From contig DJXI01000078.1 in NCBI GenBank assembly GCA_002449695.1, positions 1-40,680 of the forward strand: a stretch of DNA of 40,680 nucleotides, given 5' to 3'. Both the position numbers and the translations under genes were made by a program. Under the pieces are notes generated by a model that saw nothing but the letters and a program-made list of their open reading frames with translations, did no database searches and had not been told where the DNA came from. The first letter of the stretch is position 1. Each line of letters begins with the position of its first letter. This DNA is from Verrucomicrobia bacterium UBA7008 (GTDB lineage Bacteria; Verrucomicrobiota; Kiritimatiellia; RFP12; UBA1067). Below are positions 16,746 to 26,192 of the stretch, piece after piece.

Positions 16746-18245
16746 TCACTCGATCGGCGCGGCATTCATGCGGAACTGGCGGATGAGCGCGGTGCGCACC
16801 GCCGGGATGCGCGCGCGGAACGACGCCCACGACTTGTTGGCGCGGTCCGTCCACAGGCACTCCGCGAGCGCGCTCATGCGCGGCCACATCTTCCACTCGT
16901 ACTCGCTGCCGGACCAGGTGTACTCGCTCCAGTTGTTGCCCTGGCCGCCGAGGACATGGCTGTGCTGCCCTTCGGGGATGCCCGCCGCCGGATCAAAGCC
17001 GTAGCACCGCTCCAGCGTGGCGTTGAAGCCGTAGTTGATGTATTCGTACGGATCGTCCTTCAGCCCCTGCGGGTTGTCGATGTAGCACGGGTCGATCGGG
17101 CACATGACGACGTCGTGGCCGCGCGCCGCCGCCTGGATGCCGCCCTGCGGGCCGCGCCACGACATGATGACCGTCCCGGTGCCGGGATTGCCGTCCAGCA
17201 CCTCGTCCCAGCCGATCGTGCGCCGCCCCTTCTTCGCCAGATACTCGGTGAAGTGGCGCGTCATCCAGCCCTGAAGGCCCTCTTCGCCGTCGAGCCCGAG
17301 CGCCTTGATGCGCGCCTGGCACTTCGGGCACTGCTTCCACATCTTCTTCGGGGCCTCGTCGCCGCCGATATGGACGATGGACGACGGGAACAGCGCGCAG
17401 ACCTCGTCCAGCACGTCTTCGAGGAAGCGGATCGTCCGGTCGCTGCCGCCGCAGAAGATGTGCTCGCTCACGCCCCAGCGCCACCACGGCTCGAACGTTT
17501 CGCCCGTGCAGCCGAGCTCGGGATACGCCGCGAGCGCCGCAAGCGCGTGGCCCGGCAGTTCGATCTCGGGCACGATCGTGATGTGCCGTTCGGCCGCGTA
17601 CGCCACGATCTCGCGCACGTCGTCCTGCGTGTAGAAGTAGGGCCCGTAGGGGATGTGGTTGTTCACCCAGCCGCGCTCGCTCGGCTCGCCCGGGCGGACG
17701 AGGACCTTCGGCTTCGGGCTGCCGGGGCGCACCGCGCCCTTGACCGTCAGCTCGGGGTACTTCTTGATCTCGATGCGCCAGCCCTGGTCCTCGGTGAGGT
17801 GCCAGTGCAGGACGTTCAGCTTGTGGTAGGCCATCGCGTCAAGCGTCTTCTTCAGCGTCTCCTTGCCGAAGAAGTGGCGGCAGTCGTCGAAGTGCAGCCC
17901 GCGCCACTTGAAGCGCGGCGCGTCCTCGATCGTCACGAACGGCACCGACACGCCCTTGCCGTCCGGCGTCGTCAGCTGCCGGAGCGTCTGCCGGGCATAG
18001 AACCGGCCCGCCGCGTCGGCGGCCGCGATGCGGATGCCCGCGTCGGAGACCGTCAGGCGATACCCTTCCGCCGGGATCGACGCGTCGTCCGCCTCCGTCA
18101 CCGCCGCCGCCACCGCGCCGGGGTTCGCGAACGCGAGCGCGCCGTCGCCCTCGACCACCTTGTTCGGCAGCGGAATCACGTTGACCGCCGCCATCGCCCC
18201 CATCGCCGTCGCCGCCACGGCGCCGGCCATCATTTTCCTGATCAT
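16746..18245 (-). CDS. Secreted GH20 beta-N-acetylhexosaminidase
   Basis: 499 aa with a signal peptide (residues 1-20). A GH20b-type N-terminal domain covers ~21-105 (VIPLPNKVVEGDGALAF...). The catalytic TIM barrel starts at 'FKWRGLHFDDCRHFFGKE' (~112) and includes 'LNVLHWHLTEDQGWRIEI'. The catalytic Asp-Glu pair is D296-E297 in HIGGDEAPK, and 'GWDEVLDG' and 'WSEYTWSG' match later conserved barrel motifs. It removes terminal GlcNAc/GalNAc from glycans such as mucin, host N-glycans or chitin oligomers. It has its own promoter and terminator, so it is probably transcribed alone. SD GGGGGA precedes ATG 18245. Confidence 0.95.
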   Translation of the reverse strand: MIRKMMAGAVAATAMGAMAAVNVIPLPNKVVEGDGALAFANPGAVAAAVTEADDASIPAEGYRLTVSDAGIRIAAADAAGRFYARQTLRQLTTPDGKGVSVPFVTIEDAPRFKWRGLHFDDCRHFFGKETLKKTLDAMAYHKLNVLHWHLTEDQGWRIEIKKYPELTVKGAVRPGSPKPKVLVRPGEPSERGWVNNHIPYGPYFYTQDDVREIVAYAAERHITIVPEIELPGHALAALAAYPELGCTGETFEPWWRWGVSEHIFCGGSDRTIRFLEDVLDEVCALFPSSIVHIGGDEAPKKMWKQCPKCQARIKALGLDGEEGLQGWMTRHFTEYLAKKGRRTIGWDEVLDGNPGTGTVIMSWRGPQGGIQAAARGHDVVMCPIDPCYIDNPQGLKDDPYEYINYGFNATLERCYGFDPAAGIPEGQHSHVLGGQGNNWSEYTWSGSEYEWKMWPRMSALAECLWTDRANKSWASFRARIPAVRTALIRQFRMNAAPIE

Positions 18246-18263
18246 GTCTTCCCCCTTTGTCTG

Positions 18264-18279
18264 CGCTCCCGCGGGAGCG
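18264..18279. promoter_or_regulatory. 16-bp perfect palindrome in the GH20 leader, possible operator
   Basis: CGCTCCCGCGGGAGCG lies between the -10 box and the start codon, beginning 17 bp downstream of the -10. The position suits a repressor site or a 5'-leader hairpin. The binding protein is unknown. Confidence 0.45.
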
Positions 18280-18296
18280 TTGTTGATGAAAGCGCT

Positions 18297-18326
18297 ATTT
18301 TACCATTTTCCCGCCCCGCCGCGCAA
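18297..18326 (-). promoter_or_regulatory. Promoter of the GH20 gene
   Basis: Minus-strand TTGCGC (18321-18326), 18 bp, TAAAAT (18297-18302), pointing to the GH20 start at 18245. Confidence 0.55.
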
Positions 18327-18365
18327 GGCCCGCGCGCCGCGCACGCACCAACTGTCGGTCGCGCG

Positions 18366-19508
18366 TCACTTGCCCGTGGCTTTCATCTGGAGCCACGATT
18401 CGATGAACGGCTGCAGATGGCCGTCCATCACCCCGTTGACGTCGCTCGTCTCGTACTCGGTGCGCAGATCCTTGACCATCGTGTACGGACAGAAGACGTA
18501 GGAGCGGATCTGCGAGCCCCAGCCGTTCTCCGACTTCGCGCCGTAGAAGCGGTCCATCTCGGCCTTCTTCTGGTCCTCGTAGTATTCGTACAGCTGGGCG
18601 CGCAGCATGTTCATCGCCTTTTCCTTGTTCATGTGCTGCGAACGCTCCTTCTGGCAGGCGACGACGATGCCGGTGGGCAGGTGCGTCAGGCGCACCGCCG
18701 AATCCGTCTTGTTGACGTGCTGGCCGCCCGCGCCGCCCGACCGGTACGTGTCGATGCGCAGGTCCTCTTCCTTGATCTCCACGTCGATGTCGTCGTTGAT
18801 CTCCGCCACCGTCTCCATCGAGGCGAAGCTCGTCTGGCGGCGCTTGTTCGCGTCAAACGGCGAAATGCGGACGAGACGGTGGATGCCGCGCTCGGCCTTG
18901 AGCATCCCGAACGCGTACGGCCCCTCGACGCGGAAGTAGACGTCCTTGTAGCCCGCCTCTTCGCCCGGCTGCACGTCGTATTCCTCGACCTTCCAGCCCT
19001 GCGACTCGGCGTAGCGCTGGTACATGCGGTAGAGCATCGCCACCCAGTCGCACGCCTCGGTGCCGCCCTGGCCCGCGTGGAGCTTCACGAACACGTTGCA
19101 TGCGTCGAACTTGCCGCCCAGCAGCGACTGGAGGCGCAGCTTGCCGAAATACGCATCGGCCTTCGCGCACTCCGCGAGCGTCTCCTTCAGCGCCGTCTGC
19201 TGCGCCTCGCCCTCCTCCATCTCCGCGAGCTCGAGCATCACGCCCGCGTCCTCGACCGTCTTCGTGAGCGAGGTGAACGGCCCCACGTACGCGCGCTCCG
19301 CGTTCGTCGCGGCGATCACCTCCTTCGCCTTCGCCGGATTGTTCCAGAAATCGCCCGACGCCTGCTGCGCCTCCAGCTCGCCCAGCCGCGCGCGCCGCGC
19401 GTCGACCTGGATGTACGCCGCCATCTCCGCGACCTTCCGCCGCAGCTCCTCGATCCGCTGGCGGACTTCCTCGACCTCCAGCAGCTTCTCCTTGAATTCT
19501 TCCGCCAT
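18366..19508 (-). CDS. prfB: Peptide chain release factor 2
   Basis: 380 aa; ATG 19508 with GGAGAAGG upstream. The open frame extends further upstream, but the homology and ribosome site begin here. The N-terminal helical region covers ~1-110. The SPF stop-codon recognition tripeptide of RF2 (UGA/UAA) is at ~216-218, and the catalytic GGQ is at ~261-263 in GGAGGQHVNKTDSAVRLTH. RF2 genes often need a programmed +1 frameshift near codon 26; here the frame is continuous, so that autoregulation is absent. It follows dnaB by 17 bp in the operon serC-dnaB-prfB. Confidence 0.97.
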   Translation of the reverse strand: MAEEFKEKLLEVEEVRQRIEELRRKVAEMAAYIQVDARRARLGELEAQQASGDFWNNPAKAKEVIAATNAERAYVGPFTSLTKTVEDAGVMLELAEMEEGEAQQTALKETLAECAKADAYFGKLRLQSLLGGKFDACNVFVKLHAGQGGTEACDWVAMLYRMYQRYAESQGWKVEEYDVQPGEEAGYKDVYFRVEGPYAFGMLKAERGIHRLVRISPFDANKRRQTSFASMETVAEINDDIDVEIKEEDLRIDTYRSGGAGGQHVNKTDSAVRLTHLPTGIVVACQKERSQHMNKEKAMNMLRAQLYEYYEDQKKAEMDRFYGAKSENGWGSQIRSYVFCPYTMVKDLRTEYETSDVNGVMDGHLQPFIESWLQMKATGK

Positions 19509-19525
19509 GTCCTTCTCCCCCGGGC

Positions 19526-21028
19526 CTAGTTGAACGTGTCCTGTGCGTATTCCTGCCGCTGCACGTGCGGCTCCGACGTGTAGCCGTCGTCCTCCTTCGC
19601 CGGCAGCGGCCGGTCCTCGAAGCGCGTGTACTCGCGCACGAAATTCACCCGCACCTCGCCGATCTCGCCGTTGCGGTTCTTCGCGACGTCGATGATCGCC
19701 AGCTGCTCGTCGTTCGCGTCCTTCGACGTCGACGTCCGCGACGGACGGCGCAGCAGGAAGACGACGTCCGCATCCTGTTCGATCGCGCCCGAATCGCGCA
19801 GATCCGACAGCTTCGGCTTCTCCTCCTTGTCGCCGCGCTGCTCGTTCGCGCGCGAGAGCTGCGACAGCACGATGACGGGAATCTTCAGCTCCTTCGCCAT
19901 CGCCTTGATCTGCTGCGAAATCTCGCTCACCTCCAGCTGGCGGCTCTGCTTCGCCTTCTCGTTGCACCGGCACAGCTGCAGGTAGTCGATGACGATGAGC
20001 TCGATGCCGTGCGCCTTCTTCATGCGGCGCGCGCGCGCGCGCAGATCCATGATATCCAGCCCCGCCGCGTCGTCCACGTAGATCGGCGCGGACTTGAGGT
20101 CGTTCACCGACGCGAAGAGCGCCTGCGTCATCGCCTCCTTCTCGCTGCGCGCGACGAGGTTGCGGTTCAGCCGCCACATGTTGATGTGCGCGCGACCCGC
20201 GACCATGCGCTTCGTGAGCGCCTCGACCGGCATTTCGAGCGAGAAGATGAGCACGGGATGCGACCGGCCGCCGTCCACCGCGACGGGCGGATACATCCCG
20301 CCCTTGACGGTCAGCATCTGGCCGAGCGCGGCCGATTCGGCGATGTTCATCGCGAGCGACGTCTTGCCGACCGACGGGCGCGCCGCGATGACGATCATCT
20401 CGCTCGGCTTGAGGCCCTGGAGCTTCTCGTCGAGGTGCGTCAGGCCCGTCGACAGCCCCTCGAACGTCGTGCCGTCGGACGAGAACATCCGGTCGATGCG
20501 GCGGAAGCTCGCCTCCACCGCCTCCGACCACGGCAGCGTGCGGTCGCCGCCCGCGCCGATCGCGAGAAAGTCCTTCTCCGCCTCGCCGAGCACGATCTGC
20601 GGATCGGGATACTCGCTCTCGTCGTAGCTCTTGTCGATGACGTGGGCCGCGCAGTCGATCAGCGTGCGCCGCAGGTGCTTCTGCCGGATGATCGTCAGGT
20701 AGTACTCGGCGTTCGCCGTCGTCTGCACCTGGTCGATGAGCGACTGGACGTAGCCCGCGCCGCCGATCGTCTCGAAGCGCGCGTCCGCCCTCAGCTCGTC
20801 CATGAGCGTGAGCGGATCGAGCGGCTTGTTCTCGCGCTTCATCCGCGACATCGTCTCGTAGACGACGCGGTTGCGCGGATCGAAGAACGTGTCGGGAACG
20901 ATGCCGCCGGTCTGGCAGAGGTCCATCACGCGGTCGCCGTTGCGGCCGGTGGAGTCCAGCAGGATCGAGCCGAGCACCGCGCGCTCGGCTTCGACGTTGC
21001 TGGGCGGAGCCTTCATGCCGTTGTCCAT
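19526..21028 (-). CDS. dnaB: Replicative DNA helicase DnaB
   Basis: 500 aa (start 21028; ATG 21016 also possible). The N-terminal DnaB domain (~8-110, 'SNVEAERAVLGSILLD') is followed by a RecA-like C-terminal domain with Walker A 'ARPSVGKTS' at ~216-224, Walker B 'IELIVIDYLQL' (~343-353), the 'VIVLSQLSRANEQR' motif and 'LRDSGAIEQDADVV'. It unwinds DNA at the replication fork and recruits primase. Compared with typical DnaB there is an insertion of about 18-20 residues after Walker A (~236-258, GQMLTVKGGMYPP...), before 'LIFSLEMP'. It lies 7 bp after serC. Confidence 0.97.
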   Translation of the reverse strand: MDNGMKAPPSNVEAERAVLGSILLDSTGRNGDRVMDLCQTGGIVPDTFFDPRNRVVYETMSRMKRENKPLDPLTLMDELRADARFETIGGAGYVQSLIDQVQTTANAEYYLTIIRQKHLRRTLIDCAAHVIDKSYDESEYPDPQIVLGEAEKDFLAIGAGGDRTLPWSEAVEASFRRIDRMFSSDGTTFEGLSTGLTHLDEKLQGLKPSEMIVIAARPSVGKTSLAMNIAESAALGQMLTVKGGMYPPVAVDGGRSHPVLIFSLEMPVEALTKRMVAGRAHINMWRLNRNLVARSEKEAMTQALFASVNDLKSAPIYVDDAAGLDIMDLRARARRMKKAHGIELIVIDYLQLCRCNEKAKQSRQLEVSEISQQIKAMAKELKIPVIVLSQLSRANEQRGDKEEKPKLSDLRDSGAIEQDADVVFLLRRPSRTSTSKDANDEQLAIIDVAKNRNGEIGEVRVNFVREYTRFEDRPLPAKEDDGYTSEPHVQRQEYAQDTFN

Positions 21029-21035
21029 GGCGGTC

Positions 21036-22127
21036 TCAGCCGTTCCGGGCCTCGAAGTCCTTCATGAACGCGACGAGCGCGTCGACGCCCGCCATCGGGA
21101 ACGCGTTGTAGATCGACGCGCGCAGGCCGCCGACGGAGCGGTGCCCCTTGAGCGAGCTCATGCCGAGCGCCTTCGCCTCGTCGATGAACTTCTTCTCCAG
21201 CGCCTCGTCGCCGCCCTTGATGCGCCAGGTGACGTTCATGTTGGAGCGGAACTCCCGGACCGCCGTCGGCGTCCAGAAGTCGCTCGCGTCGATCGCGTCG
21301 TAGAGCTTCTTCGCCTTCTCCGCGTTGAGCGCGAACAGCTTCTCCTTGCCCATGCGCTTGACCCACTTCATCGTCTCGCCGAAGACGTAGATGCCCCAGG
21401 TCGGCGGCGTGTTGTAGAGCGAGTTGTCCTTCGTGTAGGTGCGGTACTGGAGCATCGTCGGGATCGCCTCGGGCCCCTTCTCCGCGAAGTCGCTGCGGAT
21501 CGCGACGACCGCCATGCCCGACGGGCCGAGGTTCTTCTGCGCGCCGGCGTAGAACATCGCGAATTTGCTGTAGTCGCGTTCGCAGCTGAGGATGTCGGAG
21601 CTCATGTCGCCGATGAGCGGGGCCTCGACGTCGGGGATCGTCTTCATCTCGGCGCCGGAGATCGTCTCGTTCGTGCAGATGTGCGCGTACGCCGCGCCCT
21701 TCGTCCAGTTGAACGCGGTCGGCTGGCGCGTCGGGATGTCCTTCTGGCAGTCGGCCGCGACGTTCACCGTCGCGCCGCGCAGCGCGGCCATCTTCCGGCC
21801 TTCCTTGAGCGCCTTGTTGCCCCACGTTCCGGAATTGACGTAGTCCGCGGTCTGCCCCGCGCCGAGGAAATTCATCGGGATCATCGCGAACTGCATCGAC
21901 GCGCCGCCCTGCACGAAGATGACGGACCACTCGTCGCCCAGTCCGCACAGCTCCTTGAATGTCGCGATCGCCTCCTGGTGGATCGCATCGTAGTCCTTGC
22001 CGCGGTGGGACATCTCCATCACCGACATGCCGGTTCCCTTGTAGTCGACGAGGTCGTTCTGAACCTGCTGCAGCACTTCCAGGGGAAGCGTGGCGGGACC
22101 CGCCGAAAAGTTATATGCACGTGCCAT
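21036..22127 (-). CDS. serC: Phosphoserine aminotransferase
   Basis: 363 aa, close to the usual length. It begins 'YNFSAGPATLPLEVL', and the PLP lysine is K198 in 'AGAQKNLGPSG'. Other family segments are 'FVQGGASMQFAMIPMN', 'GTWGNKA' and the C-terminal 'GHRSVGGLRASIYNA'. It converts 3-phosphohydroxypyruvate and glutamate to phosphoserine in serine synthesis and also serves in PLP synthesis. SD GAAAGGAA precedes ATG 22127. It is first in the operon with dnaB and prfB. Confidence 0.97.
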   Translation of the reverse strand: MARAYNFSAGPATLPLEVLQQVQNDLVDYKGTGMSVMEMSHRGKDYDAIHQEAIATFKELCGLGDEWSVIFVQGGASMQFAMIPMNFLGAGQTADYVNSGTWGNKALKEGRKMAALRGATVNVAADCQKDIPTRQPTAFNWTKGAAYAHICTNETISGAEMKTIPDVEAPLIGDMSSDILSCERDYSKFAMFYAGAQKNLGPSGMAVVAIRSDFAEKGPEAIPTMLQYRTYTKDNSLYNTPPTWGIYVFGETMKWVKRMGKEKLFALNAEKAKKLYDAIDASDFWTPTAVREFRSNMNVTWRIKGGDEALEKKFIDEAKALGMSSLKGHRSVGGLRASIYNAFPMAGVDALVAFMKDFEARNG

Positions 22128-22146
22128 TTTCTGTTCCTTTCGTTAG

Positions 22147-22175
22147 AGTTTATCGGTTTGTTTCTGTTGTGTCAA
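22147..22175 (-). promoter_or_regulatory. Strong sigma70-like promoter of serC-dnaB-prfB
   Basis: Minus-strand consensus TTGACA (22170-22175), 17 bp, TAAACT (22147-22152), about 20 bp before the start codon, with the ribosome site between. A second TATACT further upstream near 22217-22222 may be an additional start. Confidence 0.8.
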
Positions 22176-22232
22176 CCGCCCGTAGAGATTATCGGGTGGG
22201 CAGTTAATTTATTAGTATATCATATTTTCGGC

Positions 22233-22273
22233 TGGCGGCAAAGCCGAGTTGGCGAGTTGGCGGCAGAGCCGAG
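22233..22273. repeat. Two copies of a 16-bp hairpin-forming repeat
   Basis: TGGCGGCAAAGCCGAG (22233-22248) and TGGCGGCAGAGCCGAG (22258-22273) differ at one base. Each contains a small CGGC...GCCG stem. A related GCGGC-GAA-GCCGC hairpin occurs at 32529-32541 inside another repeat cluster. Together with the adjoining CTAG array this fills the serC upstream region. Confidence 0.6.
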
Positions 22274-22274
22274 C

Positions 22275-22334
22275 CTAGAATCCTAGAAGTCTAGACGCCT
22301 AGAAACCGAGAGCCCTAGAATCCTAGCCTCCTAG
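22275..22334. repeat. 8-bp-period CTAG array
   Basis: CTAG occurs at 22275, 22283, 22291, 22299, 22315, 22323 and 22331, always in an exact 8-bp register; the missing slot at 22307 holds CGAG. The remaining four bases of each unit vary (AATC, AAGT, ACGC, AAAC, AATC, CCTC, AACC). The last unit supplies the stop codon of the neighbouring membrane-protein gene. Confidence 0.85.
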
Positions 22335-22936
22335 AACCCCAGCACCGCCACCAGCCCGGCGGCAAGCGCGGCGTGGTACGACGCGTGGGCGTCCAGCCCC
22401 GCCAGGCTGAACGGCAGCCACCCGCAGACGGCGCGGCTCCCCGCGCCCAGCTCCGCGATCCCGGCGTACAGGAACTGAAGCGCCGCCAGCGCCGCCCACG
22501 CCGCTGCCACCGCCGCCGCCGCCGGCACGGCGACGCGCCGCCACCGCCGCCAGACGGCGCGGCCGGCGAGCAGCGCCGCGAACCCGTAAAGCACATAGCC
22601 CAGACAGCCCCACGGATAGAAGCGCGTGTGCGAAATGCAGAATGAGAGCCCCTCCGCGGCGAAACGCGCGGTCAGCCAGCCCTGCGTGGCGGGGAAGTAG
22701 AGCCCCAGCGCCGTGCCGAGCGCGAGCGCGACGCGGAAGCGGCGGCGGCTGACGGCCTCCGATGCGTGCGCGAGCGCGCGCGTCGCCATCAGCCACACGT
22801 GGACGACGGCCGCGATGCCGCCGAAGAGCAGCACGCCCTCGACCGCGGACCGGTCGGCGCCGACGGCCAGCCCGAGCGGCGCGCAGGCCATCCAGGCGAG
22901 CAGCGCCGCCACCGAAAATCCTTCGAGCAAATCCAT
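22331..22936 (-). CDS. Small multi-pass membrane protein, unknown function
   Basis: 201 aa from ATG 22936, chosen because GGAGGAGG lies five bases upstream; the open frame reaches 23050 but that extension is Arg/charged and lacks a ribosome site. There are about five hydrophobic segments: ~6-24 (SVAALLAWMACAPLGLAV), ~35-52, ~75-92, ~107-130 and ~143-165, with a hydrophobic C-terminus. Charged 'RRFR' and 'RRWRR' loops suggest cytoplasmic sides. No family is recognised. The stop codon lies in the CTAG array. Confidence 0.7.
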   Translation of the reverse strand: MDLLEGFSVAALLAWMACAPLGLAVGADRSAVEGVLLFGGIAAVVHVWLMATRALAHASEAVSRRRFRVALALGTALGLYFPATQGWLTARFAAEGLSFCISHTRFYPWGCLGYVLYGFAALLAGRAVWRRWRRVAVPAAAAVAAAWAALAALQFLYAGIAELGAGSRAVCGWLPFSLAGLDAHASYHAALAAGLVAVLGF

Positions 22937-23250
22937 CGCGCGCCTCCTCCGCTGCGCTCTGAACCCGACCGCCCGGCCGCGCGCCGGATGCAGAAAAAAA
23001 AGAGCGCATCTTCCTTCACCTGCACCCTCTGATGGCCGTAGTATTGCCAATAATGAGCGCCGATGCGAAAGACGCGCCGATCAGGCACGCCTTCGCAGGC
23101 AAACCGTTCATTATCGAAAATTTACTACGTTTTCAGAGGACGTTTTGCTGCGGTGTCTTTGCAGATTTCTCTGCGCGAGCGGCCGTATTATACCACACGC
23201 GCCGCTTGAAAATCAAGGGCGCGTGCAGAAAGACGGGAAAATATGCGCGC
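22937..23250 (-). other. Gap between pgi and the membrane-protein gene
   Basis: About 314 bp without a credible gene. It holds an A-rich run (minus TTTTTTTTCTGC near 22985-22995) and, at its upstream end, a promoter-like pair at 23186-23215. If used, the transcript would have a leader of about 240 nt before the 201-aa membrane protein gene. Confidence 0.5.
23186..23215 (-). promoter_or_regulatory. Promoter downstream of pgi, toward the membrane-protein gene
   Basis: Minus-strand TTGATT (23210-23215), 18 bp, perfect TATAAT (23186-23191). Points to the 201-aa gene with a long leader. Confidence 0.65.
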
Positions 23251-24889
<1,639 letters not shown>

Positions 24890-24931
24890 GTTGCCTTGTT
24901 CCTTGTTTGAGTTTCGGTTGACTGGCTGAAA

Positions 24932-24960
24932 AGTATATCAGACCCGCCCCCCGCCCGCAA
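24932..24960 (-). promoter_or_regulatory. Promoter of pgi
   Basis: Minus-strand TTGCGG (24955-24960), 17 bp, TATACT (24932-24937), about 43 bp before the start; AAGGAACAAGGCAAC precedes ATG 24889. Confidence 0.6.
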
Positions 24961-25041
24961 GGGGGAATTTTCACGCCGGCGCGGGCCGGGCCTGTCCTTT
25001 CAAGCGTCTGCCGCGCGCGGCGGGGATCTTCCGGCAAAAGG

Positions 25042-25078
25042 ATCCGCGCTGGCGGAACGCGCGGATTTTTGATATCAT
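25042..25078 (+). promoter_or_regulatory. Hairpin plus -10 box immediately before the GH53 gene
   Basis: Perfect 8-bp stem ATCCGCGC (25042-25049) / GCGCGGAT (25059-25066) followed by TTTTT, then TATCAT (25073-25078) with only seven bases to ATG 25086. The -10 spacing implies a leaderless mRNA; the hairpin may be an operator covering the -35 region, or an intrinsic terminator of a short upstream transcript. Confidence 0.45.
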
Positions 25079-25085
25079 TGCGCCG

Positions 25086-26159
25086 ATGGAACAAGCTGCA
25101 CACCTCCCGCGTCCGGCGGCGCGCGCCCTCGCGTCGCTCGCCGCGGCCGCGCTCCTGACCGGCGCACACGCCGCGCCGCCCGCGTTCGCCACGGGCGCGG
25201 ACCTCAGCTGGACCACCGAGCTGGAGGCGCGCGGCTATACCTGGCGCGACGCCGCCGGCGTCGAGACCGAATGCTTCGCGCTGATGAAATCGCTCGGCGT
25301 CAACGCCGTGCGCCTGCGCGTCTGGGTCGATCCGAAGGACGGCTGGAACGCCGGCACGGACCTCTCGGACAAGGCGCGCCGCGCCGCCCGGCTGAAGCTG
25401 CCGCTCATGATCGACTTCCACTACTCCGACACCTGGGCGGACCCGGGCGCGCAGACGAAACCCGCGCGCTGGGCGTCGCTCGACCGGACGGCGCTCGCCC
25501 GGGCCGTCGGCGCGCACACGGCGGACGTCCTGAAAGCCGTCCAGGCGACGGGCGCCGAGATCGCCTGGGTCCAGATCGGCAACGAAATCCGCCCCGGCCT
25601 GCTGTGGGACGTGCACGCGGACCGGAGCGGCGCGCTGCACGACATCTCCAGGGACGGACAGGCCAGAGCCGCCGGCAACCCGGCGAACTTCGCGCGCATC
25701 CTGAACGCGGCGGCGGCGGCCGTGCGCCGGACGTGCCCGCGCGCCCGGGTGATCGTGCACTGCGACCACGGCGACCGCTGGGGCGACCTCGTCGGCGTGC
25801 TGGAGGCGGCGCGCACCGTCAAATACGACATGTTCGGCGTCTCGCTGTATCCGCCGCCGGACTGGGGGCCGTCCGTCCGGTCGTGCGCGGACAATCTCGC
25901 CCGCATCAACCGGGAGTACGGCAAGGCGACGATGGTGTGCGAATTCGGCATGCCGACCTATCCGTTCGACCCCGCGCGCGACGCGACGGCCGCGCTGCTC
26001 GCCGCCCTGAAGAAGACGAAGGGCTGCCGCGGCCTGTTCTACTGGGAGCCGGAATCCGCGCCGGAGATGACCGGCTACAAGATGGGCGCCTCGACCGCCC
26101 GCGGCAAGGTCGCGACCCCGTCGCCCGCCCTCGCGCCGTTCAAACCGGCGCCGCGCTGA
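25086..26159 (+). CDS. Secreted GH53 endo-beta-1,4-galactanase
   Basis: 357 aa with a signal peptide ending near 'TGAHAAPP' (~residue 30). Near the start of the barrel are 'GADLSWTTELEARGYTW', 'LGVNAVRLRVWVDPKDGW' and 'PLMIDFHYSDTWADPG', all hallmarks of GH53. The acid/base is E167 in 'WVQIGNEIRPGLLW', and the nucleophile is E286 in 'MVCEFGMP'. It cuts beta-1,4-galactan side chains of pectic rhamnogalacturonan I or type I arabinogalactan. There is no ribosome site; a -10 box seven bases upstream suggests leaderless expression. The neighbouring GH2 gene could finish galactan breakdown. Confidence 0.95.
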   Translation: MEQAAHLPRPAARALASLAAAALLTGAHAAPPAFATGADLSWTTELEARGYTWRDAAGVETECFALMKSLGVNAVRLRVWVDPKDGWNAGTDLSDKARRAARLKLPLMIDFHYSDTWADPGAQTKPARWASLDRTALARAVGAHTADVLKAVQATGAEIAWVQIGNEIRPGLLWDVHADRSGALHDISRDGQARAAGNPANFARILNAAAAAVRRTCPRARVIVHCDHGDRWGDLVGVLEAARTVKYDMFGVSLYPPPDWGPSVRSCADNLARINREYGKATMVCEFGMPTYPFDPARDATAALLAALKKTKGCRGLFYWEPESAPEMTGYKMGASTARGKVATPSPALAPFKPAPR

Positions 26160-26192
26160 ATCGGCGCGGCCGGCGCCCTCCGCCGTGCGCCG

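Noticed and set aside
16689..19529. Plus-strand frame of 946 codons across GH20 and prfB
   Set aside because: Antisense shadow; both opposite-strand genes have complete catalytic motifs.
22275..22334. CTAG array as a CRISPR
   Set aside because: Units of 8 bp are far too short and there are no spacers of ~30 bp.
25042..25070. Hairpin plus TTTTT as an intrinsic terminator
   Set aside because: No plus-strand gene lies upstream to terminate (pgi is divergent); operator is as likely.
26163..26177. GGCGC...GCGCC dyad as bidirectional terminator between GH53 and the pseudopilin gene
   Set aside because: Five-base stem without a U-tract in either direction; expected by chance at this GC content.
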